Part shown: one piece after another, positions 49,371 to 58,589 of the stretch
Layout of the letters: each line of letters opens with the position of its first letter
Numbering within the stretch: position 1 is the first letter of the stretch
From: Actinospineispora spinosispora DSM 44797
GTDB lineage: Bacteria > Actinomycetota > Actinomycetes > Mycobacteriales > Pseudonocardiaceae
Length of the DNA: 64,000 nt
Direction: 5' to 3'
Assembly: GCF_000429025.1 (NCBI RefSeq)
Contig: NZ_AUBB01000037.1
Coordinates: 1-64,000 of the forward strand
Translations under genes and position numbers: made by a program
The notes under the pieces: model-generated
Told to the model about the DNA's origin: nothing
Databases searched by the model: none
The model's input: only the letters and a program-made list of their open reading frames with translations

Positions 49371-50510
49371 GTGAACCCACGAGAGTTGCTTACTCAGCTG
49401 CGTGTGCCACCCGGAGGCTCTGTCGGGGATCGGAGTCGCAAAGAGTTTGGCAGTATACCTCGGATCAAGTATCGACCGCTCGGGTCCTTCAGCGACTATG
49501 TGTGCGAGGAGCTCGGTGAACGCAATTCGGATGTTCGATCGGGCCTCATGTCGGCGCACGACCTGTTCGAGCTGAGCGAGTCGCGGTTCGGCCGGGTCGG
49601 GCCGGGAACGATCGACGCCCTGCTCGCCCCCTCGGGGTTCGAGCTCCAGCGGATCCGCCGTCGGACCGCATTGCTCGACCTGGTGTGGGTGCTGCGATCA
49701 CTGGATATCGCGCACGCCGGAGACGGGTCGTACGTACAGGCCAGAGGCCGGTCGGCGTTGTTCGCGGCCGCCCTGCGGCTGGCTGGGGCCGAGCGGCGGT
49801 ATCCCACACTCCAGTGGTCGGACATCGCCATCCATCACCCCGCTTCCGACCCACGAACCTTCCTGCCGCCCGGTCGCGCGCGCGATGAAGAGGTGCTCAT
49901 GTATCAGGTGCAGCACGGGATAGAGCGGATATTCAAGGAGATCATCGAATCGGACTGGGAGAAGCTGACGATCTGGCTTCTCGCCGAGATGGTCGAGGGG
50001 ATCGATCTGGCACTGAAGAGTCTCATGCTGTACAGCGGGGCACGAACAGTAGGCCAATTCTATCAGCTGGACCCATTCCTGGGGCCGAACTTCGAGTACC
50101 GTGGGCACGCCACCGGAGCATTCTCCGCGTGGACCTACCTCCTGGGCTTCTTCCTGTCCAAGAACAGGGCATTCGAGGAACGCCTGTGTGATGAGACCAA
50201 TCTCAAGGCCTTCGACATCGATGCGCGACATCACATAGCCGACGTGCGCGGCTCAGCCTTCCTTACGCTCGAGCAACGACTGGTGAACGCGCGAGGATCA
50301 GGCGGACATCAGGTCAAGAACGCGGAGAACATGGCCGAGCTGGCCCGCCGCCGCTTCACTCTCTTCCTGCACAGCCATCGCGGAGCAATCAAGCGACACG
50401 CGTCCTCGTCGTTCGCCGACGAATCTCCGTCCCACCCGCCCCGGACGAATATCGAGACGATCACCGAGGCCATTGCCGACATGGCGACCTCGGTCCACAC
50501 TTCTCACTGA
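49371..50510 (+). CDS. Probable tryptophan-2,3-dioxygenase-superfamily protein (divergent)
   Basis: 379 residues from GTG 49371 behind AGGAG. The middle reads YQVQHGIERIFKEIIESDW, comparable to the HQTYELWFKQILHEL signature of tryptophan 2,3-dioxygenase; FLGPNFEYRGHATGAF corresponds to the substrate-loop region, and EQRLVNARGSGGHQ to the GTGGSSG loop. PrnB- and MarE-type heme enzymes of natural-product pathways belong to this superfamily. In this alignment the axial heme His is Ala, though a His pair lies about ten residues earlier, so heme binding is uncertain. The N-terminal 90 residues are unrelated. A cupin gene follows after 84 nt. Confidence 0.45.
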   Translation: MNPRELLTQLRVPPGGSVGDRSRKEFGSIPRIKYRPLGSFSDYVCEELGERNSDVRSGLMSAHDLFELSESRFGRVGPGTIDALLAPSGFELQRIRRRTALLDLVWVLRSLDIAHAGDGSYVQARGRSALFAAALRLAGAERRYPTLQWSDIAIHHPASDPRTFLPPGRARDEEVLMYQVQHGIERIFKEIIESDWEKLTIWLLAEMVEGIDLALKSLMLYSGARTVGQFYQLDPFLGPNFEYRGHATGAFSAWTYLLGFFLSKNRAFEERLCDETNLKAFDIDARHHIADVRGSAFLTLEQRLVNARGSGGHQVKNAENMAELARRRFTLFLHSHRGAIKRHASSSFADESPSHPPRTNIETITEAIADMATSVHTSH

Positions 50511-50594
50511 AATCAGATATCACCAGGCCGAGATCGGTCCTGAGGTCAGCGAATTCAGGTCCGGATCAAGTCACCAAGCTGTTGTGGAGGGGTA

Positions 50595-51029
50595 ATGGGA
50601 ATACGTGCCGTAGTCGTTCGTCGGTCCGAGGTCGACGAGGGGGCCAGTCCGCAGGGCCAGGCTCTCACTCCGATGGTCACCGCTGAACGTGCCGACTGTT
50701 CGGGGTTGTCGGGCGGCACGGTCCGGATGCCACCGGGTGGGGTGAGTCGCACTCATCAGCACGCACACTCGGAGATCATCGTGGCCGTGGTGTCCGGTCG
50801 AGCGGCGACCGTGGTGTGGCAGGACGGCAAGCCCGAGGCGTTGATCCACACGGTGGGCGAGATGTGTCATGTGCCGGCCGGGGTGCCGCACTGCGCCATC
50901 AACCTGAGCTCGACCGAACCGGTTCATGCGCTGGAGTTCCGCACGGACCCGGAGTTCAACGCCGACGTGGTGCTGATGCCCGAGCTGGAAGACCAGGTGG
51001 CCGCGCTGGCCGCCGAGTTACGGGCCTGA
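50595..51029 (+). CDS. Cupin-domain protein
   Basis: 144 residues from ATG 50595 with GGAGGGG just upstream. Full cupin motif 1 GGVSRTHQHAHSEIIVAVVSG (His, His, Glu ligands) and motif 2 GEMCHVPAGVPHCAIN. A single metal-binding barrel, soluble. It may be a dioxygenase, isomerase or epimerase, or a non-catalytic partner of the gene upstream, with which it is probably cotranscribed. Confidence 0.8.
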   Translation: MGIRAVVVRRSEVDEGASPQGQALTPMVTAERADCSGLSGGTVRMPPGGVSRTHQHAHSEIIVAVVSGRAATVVWQDGKPEALIHTVGEMCHVPAGVPHCAINLSSTEPVHALEFRTDPEFNADVVLMPELEDQVAALAAELRA

Positions 51030-51108
51030 CTCTCTCCGGAACGTGCAGGCGTTGATCCTGAGGAAGATGCTTGTCCTGGGGTCACGGGTCGAGCTCGGCC
51101 CGACCCGG

Positions 51109-53592
51109 TCAGTCCCTCAGCGCCTCGTACGATGCCCCGCCGGCGGAGTCCGGGGGAGCGGGAGGCGTGGTGGAACCGGCCGAGGGTGAGAGCCCTTCGC
51201 GTCGGGACCGCCACAGGACGATCTCGTGGCGGCTGTGCATGCCGAGCTTGCGCATGATGTTGGCGACGTGGGTCTGCACGGTGCGCGTCGACAGGACGAG
51301 CTTCTCGGCAATCTGCCGGTTGGTCGAGCCCTGGGCCACGATGTCGGCGATCTCGCGTTCGCGGTCGGTGAGCTGGGCTGCTTCGTCGTCGACCGGGAAC
51401 TCGGGCTCCGATTGGCCGGCGGCGGGCGGGCGCGTGCCCAGCGCCGTCGCCGTGATCTGTTCCGCCGCCTGCTCCCGGCTCTCGGTCGTATGCGCACCCT
51501 CGGCGAACGCGCGCTGGAAAGCGTCGTCGCCGAGGATGTCGCGTGCTGTTCGGGCGGCCTGGACGAGATGACTCGTGAACGGGCTGTCCTGAGTGGAGTC
51601 TGCTCCGAACCAGGCCGCCATACGCGCGGCACCACCGAGCAGCTCGGCGACGGTCTCGGCGCCCGTCCGCCCGGAGCCCCCGGTCAGGTCCTCCCCCCGT
51701 CGTAGGGCGGCGGCGAGCGTCCAGGCGACGGAGAGAAGGCCGAGCAGCGCTCCCCACAGGTCCCCGATGCGGGTGTGGCCCCGGATCGAGTCCCGCGCGT
51801 GGTCCAGCGCTAGTTCGTGCCGGTCGGCTCGCATGTGCGCGATGGCCGATGCCCACTGTGCCCACGCGACGTGCCAGGGGGCCTGTCCGCGCTCGGTGTA
51901 CTCGAGGTGGCGGCTGGTCACGGCCAATGCGGTCTCGAGGTCGCCGAGAGTCGCGGCGGCCACCGCCCAGTTGTGCCCGACCGTCACCAGGTCACGCCCG
52001 CCCGCCTCGGCGACCGAGGCGTACAGCTCCCCCAGCAGGCCCACCGCCCGGGCGTCTCCGGTGAACAGCGCGTGGATCCCTTCGAGAAATCGAAGGTCGT
52101 GCCGCTGCGGCAGGTCACCGGTGGTTGCTCGGCATTCGTCGATCAGCGACTCGGCACGGGGCATGTCGTGGGTTGCCAGCGCCGTCAGCCCGGCAAGCGC
52201 GAGCGCCTTCCCACGTAGCGGATGGGTGGTCCCCGGCACGGCGGCCAGCGCCCGTTCCAGCCAGGCCCGGCCTTCGCTCGGCCAGCCGATGAAGAACCAG
52301 ACACGCAGGGTGTTCAGGCTGACGGCGATCTCGAGAGCATGGTCGGGACACGGCCCCGCGAGCGCACGCTCCATGGCGGCCCGCAGGTTCTGCATGTTCG
52401 TGGACGCCCAGCTCAACCAGTACGGCTGGCGGGCACTGAACCACTCGTTCTCCGCCTCGGCCGCCTGCTTTCGGAAGTACGCCTGGTGTCGCAACTGGTA
52501 GAGGTCCACCTGACCGGAGTCGGCGAGCAGCGCGCGTCCGTAGTCGCGCAGTGTGTCCAGCTGTCGATAGCGAGTGCGTGGACCGTCGCGTTCGGCGATG
52601 AGCACCGATTGGCGCACCAGCCCGGCGAGCACGTCCAACAGCTCGGCGGCGTCGATGCCCTCACCGGAGCACACGTGTTCGGCGGCGTCGAGATCGAACC
52701 CAGCGGGGAAGACGGCCAGCCGAGCCCACAGCAGCCGCTGTGGCACGGTGCACAGCTGGTAGCTCCAATCCATCACGTCCAGCAGAGCCTGCTGACCGGG
52801 GTTCTCATGCACCACACCACCGGTGAGCAAGCGGAAACGATCATCGAGTCGGGTCAGGATCTCAGCGACGGTCAGTACGGTGAGGCGACTCGCGGCCAGC
52901 TCGATGGCCAGTGGTAACCCGTCCAGCCGGCGGCACAGCTCGGTCGCCGGCGTGATGTCCTCCTCGCTGAGCGGGGCACCGACCGAGGCGGCGCGTTGCC
53001 GCAGGAGCTCGACGGCATCGGAGACATGACCGTCGGTGGCATGGACGGTCAGTGGCTGCATCGCGACCACCCGTTCACCGGCGCAGCGGAGCATCTCCCG
53101 GCTGGTGGCCAGCACCCGTAACCCGTCGACGCCCCGCAGCAGCTGGCTGACCAGCGTGCCGACCTGTTCGACCAGGTGTTCGCAGTTGTCCAGCACGAGC
53201 AGGCAGTATCGGTGCCGTAGATGGCCGATCAACGCCGACCGGGCACCGGCGTCGCTGAAGTCGATCAAACCCAGCGTCTGGGCCACGATCTGTTCCACGA
53301 GGATGGCGTCCGCTGTCGGCGGTACCGGGGCGAAGTCTACGAACCAGACGCCACCGGGGAATGCGTTCCGGGCGTCCCTGGCCATACGCAACGCGAGCCT
53401 GGTCTTCCCGATGCCGCCGCAGCCGGTGAGCGTGACCAGTCGTGACGAGGACAGAAGTTCGCGTGAGGCACGAATCTCGGTGGCCCGCCCGACGAAACTG
53501 GAGGCTTCGGCCGGAAGGTGAGAGCTCACCCCCGGCTGACGGGTCTGTTCGGATTCATTCGCGCGTCGATGCTGGTCCGGTCGATTTTGCAC
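51109..53592 (-). CDS. Large LuxR-family regulator with N-terminal NB-ARC-type ATPase
   Basis: 827 residues from GTG 53592. Residues about 30-330: ATPase with Walker A GCGGIGKTRLAL, Walker B LLVLDNCEHLV and an ARC-like subdomain (RRLDGLPLAIELAASRL); about 330-740: helical repeats of the TPR type; C-terminus: LuxR HTH LTDREREIADIVAQGSTNRQIAEKLVLSTRTVQTHVANIMRKLG. It lacks a SARP N-terminal domain. Such regulators act on secondary metabolism or antibiotic-resistance genes. It may bind the shared 14-bp element upstream of the neighbouring gene pair; untested. Confidence 0.88.
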   Translation of the reverse strand: MQNRPDQHRRANESEQTRQPGVSSHLPAEASSFVGRATEIRASRELLSSSRLVTLTGCGGIGKTRLALRMARDARNAFPGGVWFVDFAPVPPTADAILVEQIVAQTLGLIDFSDAGARSALIGHLRHRYCLLVLDNCEHLVEQVGTLVSQLLRGVDGLRVLATSREMLRCAGERVVAMQPLTVHATDGHVSDAVELLRQRAASVGAPLSEEDITPATELCRRLDGLPLAIELAASRLTVLTVAEILTRLDDRFRLLTGGVVHENPGQQALLDVMDWSYQLCTVPQRLLWARLAVFPAGFDLDAAEHVCSGEGIDAAELLDVLAGLVRQSVLIAERDGPRTRYRQLDTLRDYGRALLADSGQVDLYQLRHQAYFRKQAAEAENEWFSARQPYWLSWASTNMQNLRAAMERALAGPCPDHALEIAVSLNTLRVWFFIGWPSEGRAWLERALAAVPGTTHPLRGKALALAGLTALATHDMPRAESLIDECRATTGDLPQRHDLRFLEGIHALFTGDARAVGLLGELYASVAEAGGRDLVTVGHNWAVAAATLGDLETALAVTSRHLEYTERGQAPWHVAWAQWASAIAHMRADRHELALDHARDSIRGHTRIGDLWGALLGLLSVAWTLAAALRRGEDLTGGSGRTGAETVAELLGGAARMAAWFGADSTQDSPFTSHLVQAARTARDILGDDAFQRAFAEGAHTTESREQAAEQITATALGTRPPAAGQSEPEFPVDDEAAQLTDREREIADIVAQGSTNRQIAEKLVLSTRTVQTHVANIMRKLGMHSRHEIVLWRSRREGLSPSAGSTTPPAPPDSAGGASYEALRD

Positions 53593-53784
53593 AATAATTC
53601 TCAGGGATATCTCAGTCTATGGTCGGGTGTCTTTCCCGTTCGATCTCCACCTTAGGGTGCCGCGTCGGAAGTCGCGTGGCGAAGAGCCCGACTGATGTTG
53701 AAGTGCGCATTAAGAAATATCATCACGCGTTGTTCAGGGCCGATGGATGCCCAGAGATTCATCAGCGAGGGAGTAACGGAACTC

Positions 53785-54180
53785 GTGTCGAATACGCGAC
53801 AGAGGCTTGGTGGCCGGCTCGGTGTGATGCTCGCAGCGACCGCTGGCCTGCTGCTTTCCGGTGTGGTCGTCGCGCCAAGCGCCTTCGCCGCCAACGGATG
53901 TCAGAACGGCAATGGATACCGCTACTGCCGAACCGATGTGGGTACTGACTTCGTCAGCTTGGCGACCTATCCCGGAGTCGTGAAGGCCGGCAGACCCCAG
54001 GGAATCACGGAGAATGTCTGGATCGATAGCGACCGGGCCAACCATCTGGCCCATGGAAACGGTTCGACCCAGTACCGCCCCGGCCCACCCGGGGCCAAAT
54101 ATCGGGGATGCTCGTGGTTCGTCTCGCATCCGCTCGGTAATCGATACGTCGTCTGTACAGCCTGGGTTCAGGGTTACTGA
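53785..54180 (+). CDS. Small secreted Cys-containing protein
   Basis: 131 residues from GTG 53785 (VSNTRQRLGGRLGVML). Signal peptide: basic start, hydrophobic LAATAGLLLSGVVVA and cleavage after APSAFA. The mature part of about 95 residues has four Cys (NGCQNG, RYCRTD, RGCSWF, VVCTAW), probably two disulfides, and a Trp-rich end. No family recognised. Its stop overlaps the convergent lipoprotein gene by 7 nt. Confidence 0.65.
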   Translation: MSNTRQRLGGRLGVMLAATAGLLLSGVVVAPSAFAANGCQNGNGYRYCRTDVGTDFVSLATYPGVVKAGRPQGITENVWIDSDRANHLAHGNGSTQYRPGPPGAKYRGCSWFVSHPLGNRYVVCTAWVQGY

Positions 54181-55595
54181 CGTGCGGTGTCACCCAGGAG
54201 GAACTCGGTGACGGTCGCGCGGCCCAGCGGCGGGTTGGCGAGGTCCTGGGTGATGTGCCCAGCGCCCGGCACCACGACGAGGCGGCCGTTCGGGGCGCGC
54301 GAGGCCTCCTTGCGCGACCAGTCCAGCGGCGTGACCAGGTCGTGGTCACCGGCGAGCACCAGGGTCGGCACCGGCGGCAGGTCGAGGCCGGTCGGGAACG
54401 GCGCGGCGACGGTCTCCGGCCAGAACTGACACGCCACCAGGGCCCCGTTGCCCGAGGCGGTGGCCCGGTCGAACGGGTAGAACGCGGCGTCGGGCATCGG
54501 CGCGAGCGCCGCGTCCACCGCCGTCGCCCTGGTGGCCTTCGGGCTCGACGGGCCGCCCCACGGCTGGTTCATGTCCTGGCACACCGTCGCGGTGTGCAGG
54601 CCCGCGCTGAACTCCTCCGGCTTCGGACCCGGCCCCTCGGACATCTCTGCGACGGCGGCGTCGAGCTTGCGCGCATCGCCCTGGGCGGCTTCGTGGAACA
54701 TCACCGGCAGGTCGGCCAGCTCGGGTTTGCCGCCGGTCCGGGACGCCAGCAGGTTGAGCATGTCGACCCCGTTGTGCCTGGTCCGGATGATCGTCGCCAG
54801 GTCCGCCACCGGGTCGCTCGCACAGCGGGTCTCCGCGCACGCCATCCGGAGCACCTCGGCCGAGCGCTGCATCAGCGTGATGTTGAGCGGCTCGATACCG
54901 TCGTGGGGGACCGGCGAGTCGAGGATCAGCCGGGCCACCCGGTCCGGGTGCACGATCGCGTACCGCGCGGCCAGCATCGTCCCGTACGAGGCGCCCGCGA
55001 GCGTCAGCTTGTCCGCGCCGAGAGCCCGACGCAGTGTGTCCAGGTCGGCCACCATGTCGACGGTGCTGTGGAACCGGCGCTCGGCTCCGATGTCGTCCTC
55101 GGCGCACGTCGTGACCGCCTTGTCGGTGGGCGCCGCGAAGTCCGACCCGCCGACCTCCTTCTGCAGGTCGGCGCAGTCCAGCGCGTTCGCCCCGGTTCCT
55201 CGGATGCTGAACAGCACCAGCCGGTAGTCGCGCAGGACCTTGGGGTCGAACTGGGTGGAGATCTCACCCGCCAGGTGCACGCCCGGCGAGCCGGGACCGC
55301 CGACCAACCAGACCAGCGTGCCGCGGGGAGCGTCCGCGTTGCGGGTCATCGCCACGTCGAGGTCCAACGTGCCGTCCTCGCGCGGGGCCGGCGAGCCGAG
55401 ACCGTGGTCGAGCGCGACGGTCAGCGTCGCGCAGTCGAACGCGACGCCCGGCGGCGGTGCGATGTCCCCCAACGACTCGGCCTCGCACGGCGCGGCATCG
55501 CCGAGCCGGCCCGGCGTCCCGCTCGCGCACGAACTGACCGACGACGCCGCGACAACCACCATCACCAACGCCATGACCTGGCGGGATACGCGCAC
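54174..55595 (-). CDS. Secreted alpha/beta hydrolase, TAP-like C-terminus, probable lipoprotein
   Basis: 473 residues from GTG 55595 (AAGGGGGT upstream). Signal peptide with lipobox VSSC (residues about 16-24). Core: LVWLVGGPGSPGV oxyanion loop, nucleophile GASYGTMLAARYAI, then TAP-like C-terminal domain with DLPPVPTLVLAGDHDLVTPL (Asp) and PGAGHITQDL (His). Pattern of tripeptidyl-aminopeptidase-like or SlpD/E-type proteases of actinomycetes. It presumably cleaves peptides or esters outside the cell. Confidence 0.88.
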   Translation of the reverse strand: MRVSRQVMALVMVVVAASSVSSCASGTPGRLGDAAPCEAESLGDIAPPPGVAFDCATLTVALDHGLGSPAPREDGTLDLDVAMTRNADAPRGTLVWLVGGPGSPGVHLAGEISTQFDPKVLRDYRLVLFSIRGTGANALDCADLQKEVGGSDFAAPTDKAVTTCAEDDIGAERRFHSTVDMVADLDTLRRALGADKLTLAGASYGTMLAARYAIVHPDRVARLILDSPVPHDGIEPLNITLMQRSAEVLRMACAETRCASDPVADLATIIRTRHNGVDMLNLLASRTGGKPELADLPVMFHEAAQGDARKLDAAVAEMSEGPGPKPEEFSAGLHTATVCQDMNQPWGGPSSPKATRATAVDAALAPMPDAAFYPFDRATASGNGALVACQFWPETVAAPFPTGLDLPPVPTLVLAGDHDLVTPLDWSRKEASRAPNGRLVVVPGAGHITQDLANPPLGRATVTEFLLGDTARQ

Positions 55596-55698
55596 AGATG
55601 ACCCCCTTCGCTCCGCGACAGCTTGGCAGCGGAAGCGCCCATGATCACCACTCACACAGGTGCTGATCATGGATTTAAGGGAATTTTAGGAAGGGGAA

Positions 55699-55717
55699 AA
55701 GGGAGCACTACTCCCTT
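55699..55717 (+). promoter_or_regulatory. Small hairpin AAGGGAG-N5-CTCCCTT in the rgt leader
   Basis: Perfect 7-bp arms (55699-55705, 55711-55717) with a 5-nt loop, 24 nt before the RAE hairpin. Together with the RAE it makes two stem-loops between the promoter region and the start codon. Confidence 0.4.
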
Positions 55718-55742
55718 CCACTATCAACTTATAGCGCACCGG

Positions 55743-55761
55743 GGGGCTTGCCACAAGCCCC
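55743..55761. promoter_or_regulatory. Rifamycin-associated element (RAE)
   Basis: GGGGCTTGCCACAAGCCCC, a 19-bp inverted repeat (8-bp arms, 3-nt centre), extended by two further G/C pairs on each side (55741-55763). It has the form of the RAE, a motif known upstream of rifamycin-inactivating genes in actinomycetes and needed for rifamycin induction. It lies 59 nt upstream of the glycosyltransferase ATG. Confidence 0.85.
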
Positions 55762-55820
55762 CCGTTGTGCCGCAGAATCTGCCGGCCAACCCGGGGACCT
55801 GCGAAAATGGGAGTCGCTTG

Positions 55821-57044
55821 ATGCGAGTGTTGCTGTCGACGTACGGATCACGCGGGGACGTGGAGCCCCTGGCGGGCCTCGCGGTCCGCCTGCGTGAGCT
55901 CGGTGCTCGGGTGCTGGTGTGCGCGCCGCCGGACCAGGAGTTCGCGGACCTGCTGGCCCGTGTTGACGTGCCGCTGGTGCCGGTCGGCTGGTCGGCGCGC
56001 GAGCTGACGGTCGCGGCGCCACCGCCGTCTTCACTGCCCCAGCGAGCGGCCGAGCTGATCGTGAGGCAGTTCGACACGGTCGCCGAGGCAGCGCGGGGCT
56101 GTGACGCGCTCGTGGCGACCGGGGTGGTCCCCGCCGCGGCGGCCGCGTTGTCGGCCGCCGAGAAGCTCGGGATCCCCTCGGTGTCGGTGACGTTCCAGAA
56201 GCTCAGCCTGCCCTCGCCGCACCACCCGCCGATGGCGTATCCGGGACGGCCGCTGCCGGACGGGGTCACCGACAACCGGGGGCTGTGGGAGCACGACGCG
56301 GAAAGCATGGACGTGTTGTTCGGCGAGGCGCTCAACGCCAACCGGGTCGCGAACGGCCTGCCGCCGGTGGCACACGTCCGCGACCACGTGATCGGCTCTC
56401 GGCCGTGGCTGGCGTCCGACCCGGTCCTCGATCCCTGGCTGGAGCCCTCGGACCTCGACGTCGTGCAGACCGGCGCATGGCTGCTCCCGGATGGCCGTCC
56501 GCTGCCGGGGGACCTGCTGGCGTTCCTGGACGCCGGCGCGCCGCCGGTGTTCGTGGGCTTCGGCAGCATGCCGTTGCACGCCTGGACCGACGCCGCCCGG
56601 GTGACGATCGAGGCGGTCCGGGCCCACGGTCGGCGCGTTCTGCTCCGGCGCGGCTGGGCCGGCCTGGCACCGGTCGACGACCGGGACGACTGCTTCGTCG
56701 TCGACGAGGTCAACCAGCAGGCACTGTTCGCGCGGGTGGCGGCGGTCGTGCACCACGGCGGCGCGGGCACCACGAGCACGGCGGCCCGGGCCGGCACACC
56801 GCAGGTCGTGGTCCCGCAGCTGGCGGACCAGCCGTACTGGGCGGGCCGGGTCGCCGACCTCGGCATCGGAGCGGCGCACGACGGTCCGACGCCGACCGTT
56901 GCGTCCCTGTCCGCCGCGCTCAGCATCGCGCTGGCACCTGTGACCCGCGCGCGGGCGACCACCGTGGCCGCCGCGATGCGCACCGACGGAACCACCGTGG
57001 CCGCGACGCGGCTGCTCGACGAACTGTCACCGGTGTCCGCATGA
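55821..57044 (+). CDS. rgt: Rifamycin glycosyltransferase-type GT1 enzyme
   Basis: 407 residues from ATG 55821. GT-B fold like the vancomycin-type and Rgt-type glycosyltransferases: MRVLLSTYGSRGDVEPLAGL, CAPPDQEF, EKLGIPSVSVTFQKLSLPSPHHPP, VFVGFGSMP, and the C-terminal nucleotide-sugar site VHHGGAGTTSTAARAGTPQVVVPQLADQPYWAGRV. The RAE upstream and the rifamycin monooxygenase downstream identify its probable acceptor as rifamycins, glycosylated to inactive forms. It resembles glycopeptide glycosyltransferases enough that without the context a GPA role would be considered. Confidence 0.85.
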   Translation: MRVLLSTYGSRGDVEPLAGLAVRLRELGARVLVCAPPDQEFADLLARVDVPLVPVGWSARELTVAAPPPSSLPQRAAELIVRQFDTVAEAARGCDALVATGVVPAAAAALSAAEKLGIPSVSVTFQKLSLPSPHHPPMAYPGRPLPDGVTDNRGLWEHDAESMDVLFGEALNANRVANGLPPVAHVRDHVIGSRPWLASDPVLDPWLEPSDLDVVQTGAWLLPDGRPLPGDLLAFLDAGAPPVFVGFGSMPLHAWTDAARVTIEAVRAHGRRVLLRRGWAGLAPVDDRDDCFVVDEVNQQALFARVAAVVHHGGAGTTSTAARAGTPQVVVPQLADQPYWAGRVADLGIGAAHDGPTPTVASLSAALSIALAPVTRARATTVAAAMRTDGTTVAATRLLDELSPVSA

Positions 57045-57070
57045 CCATCGATTCCACGAGGGGTTCACAC

Positions 57071-58498
57071 ATGATCGACGTAATCATCGCGGGCGGCGGA
57101 CCGACCGGCCTGATGCTGGCGAGCGAGCTACGGCTGCACGGCGTGCAGGTCGTCGTCCTGGAGAAGGAGGCGGTGCCGACAACCCACGTCCGCGCGCTCG
57201 GCCTGCACGTGCGCAGCATCGAGGTGATGGCCCAGCGCGGACTCCTGGAACGGTTCCTCGAGCACGGCACGCAGTACAAGGTCGGCGGCTTCTTCGCCGC
57301 TCTCGGCACCACGTGGCCGGACCTGGACTCCGCGCACTCCTACGTCCTCGGCATCCGGCAGCCGGTCACCGAACGACTGCTGGCCGAACGCGCCACCGAG
57401 CTGGGCGCCGACATCCGGCGAGGCCACGAGCTGCTCGGGCTGAGCCAGGACGACGACGGGGTGACCGTCGACCTGGTCGACGGCACACAGCTGCGCGCGC
57501 GGTACCTCGTCGGGTGCGACGGCGGCCGCAGCTCGGTGCGCAAACTGCTCGGCGTCGGGTTCCCCGGCGAGCCCACCAGGGTCGAGACGTTGCTGGGGGA
57601 GATGGAGGTGGGAGTGCCCGCGGAGACGGTCACCGCCGTGGTCGCCCAGGTTCGGGAAACCCACAAGCGGTTCGGGCTGGGGCCGTTCGGGGAAGGTGTG
57701 TGGCGTGTCGTGGTGCCCGCCGACGGGCTGGCCGACGACCGCACGATCCCGCCGACCCTGGACGAGGTCAAGCGGCAGCTACGGGCGTTCGCCGGCACCG
57801 ACTTCGGCGTGCACTCGCCGCGCTGGCTGTCCCGCTTCGGCGACGCCACCCGGCTCGCCGAGCGCTACCGGACCGGGCGGGTGTTCCTGGCGGGCGACGC
57901 CGCGCACGTCCACCCGCCGATCGGCGGTCAGGGCCTCAACCTGGGGGTTCAGGAGGCGTTCAATCTCGGCTGGAAGCTGGCCGCGTCGATCCGGGGCTGG
58001 GCGCCGGACGGCCTGCTGGACAGCTACCACGTGGAACGGCACCCGGTGGCGGCCGCGGTGCTGGACAACACCCGCGCGCAGATGCAGCTGATCTCCTCCG
58101 AGCCCGGGACCCAGGCGTTGCGGCGGTTGTTCTCGGAGCTGGTGGAGTTCGAGGACGTCAACCGGCACCTGATCGAGAAGATCACCGCGATCGGCGTCCG
58201 CTACGACCTCGGTGAAGGGCACGAGCTGCTGGGCAGGCGCATGCGGGACGTGGGTCTGAAGCAGTCCCGCCTGTACGAGCTGATGCACACCGGTCGCGGT
58301 CTGCTGCTGGACCAGACCGGTCGGCTCTCGGTGGCGGGCTGGGCGGACCGCGTCGACCACGTGGTGGACGTCAGCGAGGAACTCGACGTCCCGGCTGTGC
58401 TGCTGCGCCCCGACGGTCACGTCGCCTGGGTCGGTGAGGACCAGCACTCCCTGACCGCCCACCTGCCCCGCTGGTTCGGCACCCCCAGTCGGTCGTGA
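57071..58498 (+). CDS. rox: Rifamycin monooxygenase (Rox-type flavoprotein)
   Basis: 475 residues from ATG 57071 behind GAGGGG; an in-frame ATG at 57041 overlaps the rgt stop and would add ten residues. FAD motif IIAGGGPTGLMLA, DG motif VGCDGGRSSVRK, GD motif GDAAHVHPPIGGQGLNLG, and C-terminal end LLLDQTGRLSVAGWADRVDHV. Length and sequence layout match rifamycin monooxygenases (RIFMO, EC 1.14.13.211), which hydroxylate and open the ansa chain. With the glycosyltransferase it forms an inducible rifamycin-resistance operon. Confidence 0.88.
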   Translation: MIDVIIAGGGPTGLMLASELRLHGVQVVVLEKEAVPTTHVRALGLHVRSIEVMAQRGLLERFLEHGTQYKVGGFFAALGTTWPDLDSAHSYVLGIRQPVTERLLAERATELGADIRRGHELLGLSQDDDGVTVDLVDGTQLRARYLVGCDGGRSSVRKLLGVGFPGEPTRVETLLGEMEVGVPAETVTAVVAQVRETHKRFGLGPFGEGVWRVVVPADGLADDRTIPPTLDEVKRQLRAFAGTDFGVHSPRWLSRFGDATRLAERYRTGRVFLAGDAAHVHPPIGGQGLNLGVQEAFNLGWKLAASIRGWAPDGLLDSYHVERHPVAAAVLDNTRAQMQLISSEPGTQALRRLFSELVEFEDVNRHLIEKITAIGVRYDLGEGHELLGRRMRDVGLKQSRLYELMHTGRGLLLDQTGRLSVAGWADRVDHVVDVSEELDVPAVLLRPDGHVAWVGEDQHSLTAHLPRWFGTPSRS

Positions 58499-58589
58499 GT
58501 GGCTAGGGCACTGCCGAGGCAGTGCTGATGCCTGGCTCGCGGAGGTCCCGCCGAAGCGCCTCGGAGCCCCCGAGCGTCCAGGAGCCCCC

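Noticed and set aside
56285..58498. A fusion of glycosyltransferase and rifamycin monooxygenase
   Set aside because: The front part is an Arg/Gly-rich shadow of the glycosyltransferase; the enzyme begins at 57071 with its own ribosome-binding site.
55821..58498. Part of a glycopeptide biosynthesis cluster together with the halogenase
   Set aside because: The RAE upstream and the rifamycin-type monooxygenase downstream explain the glycosyltransferase better, and it lies 17 kb from the halogenase with no peptide synthetase between.
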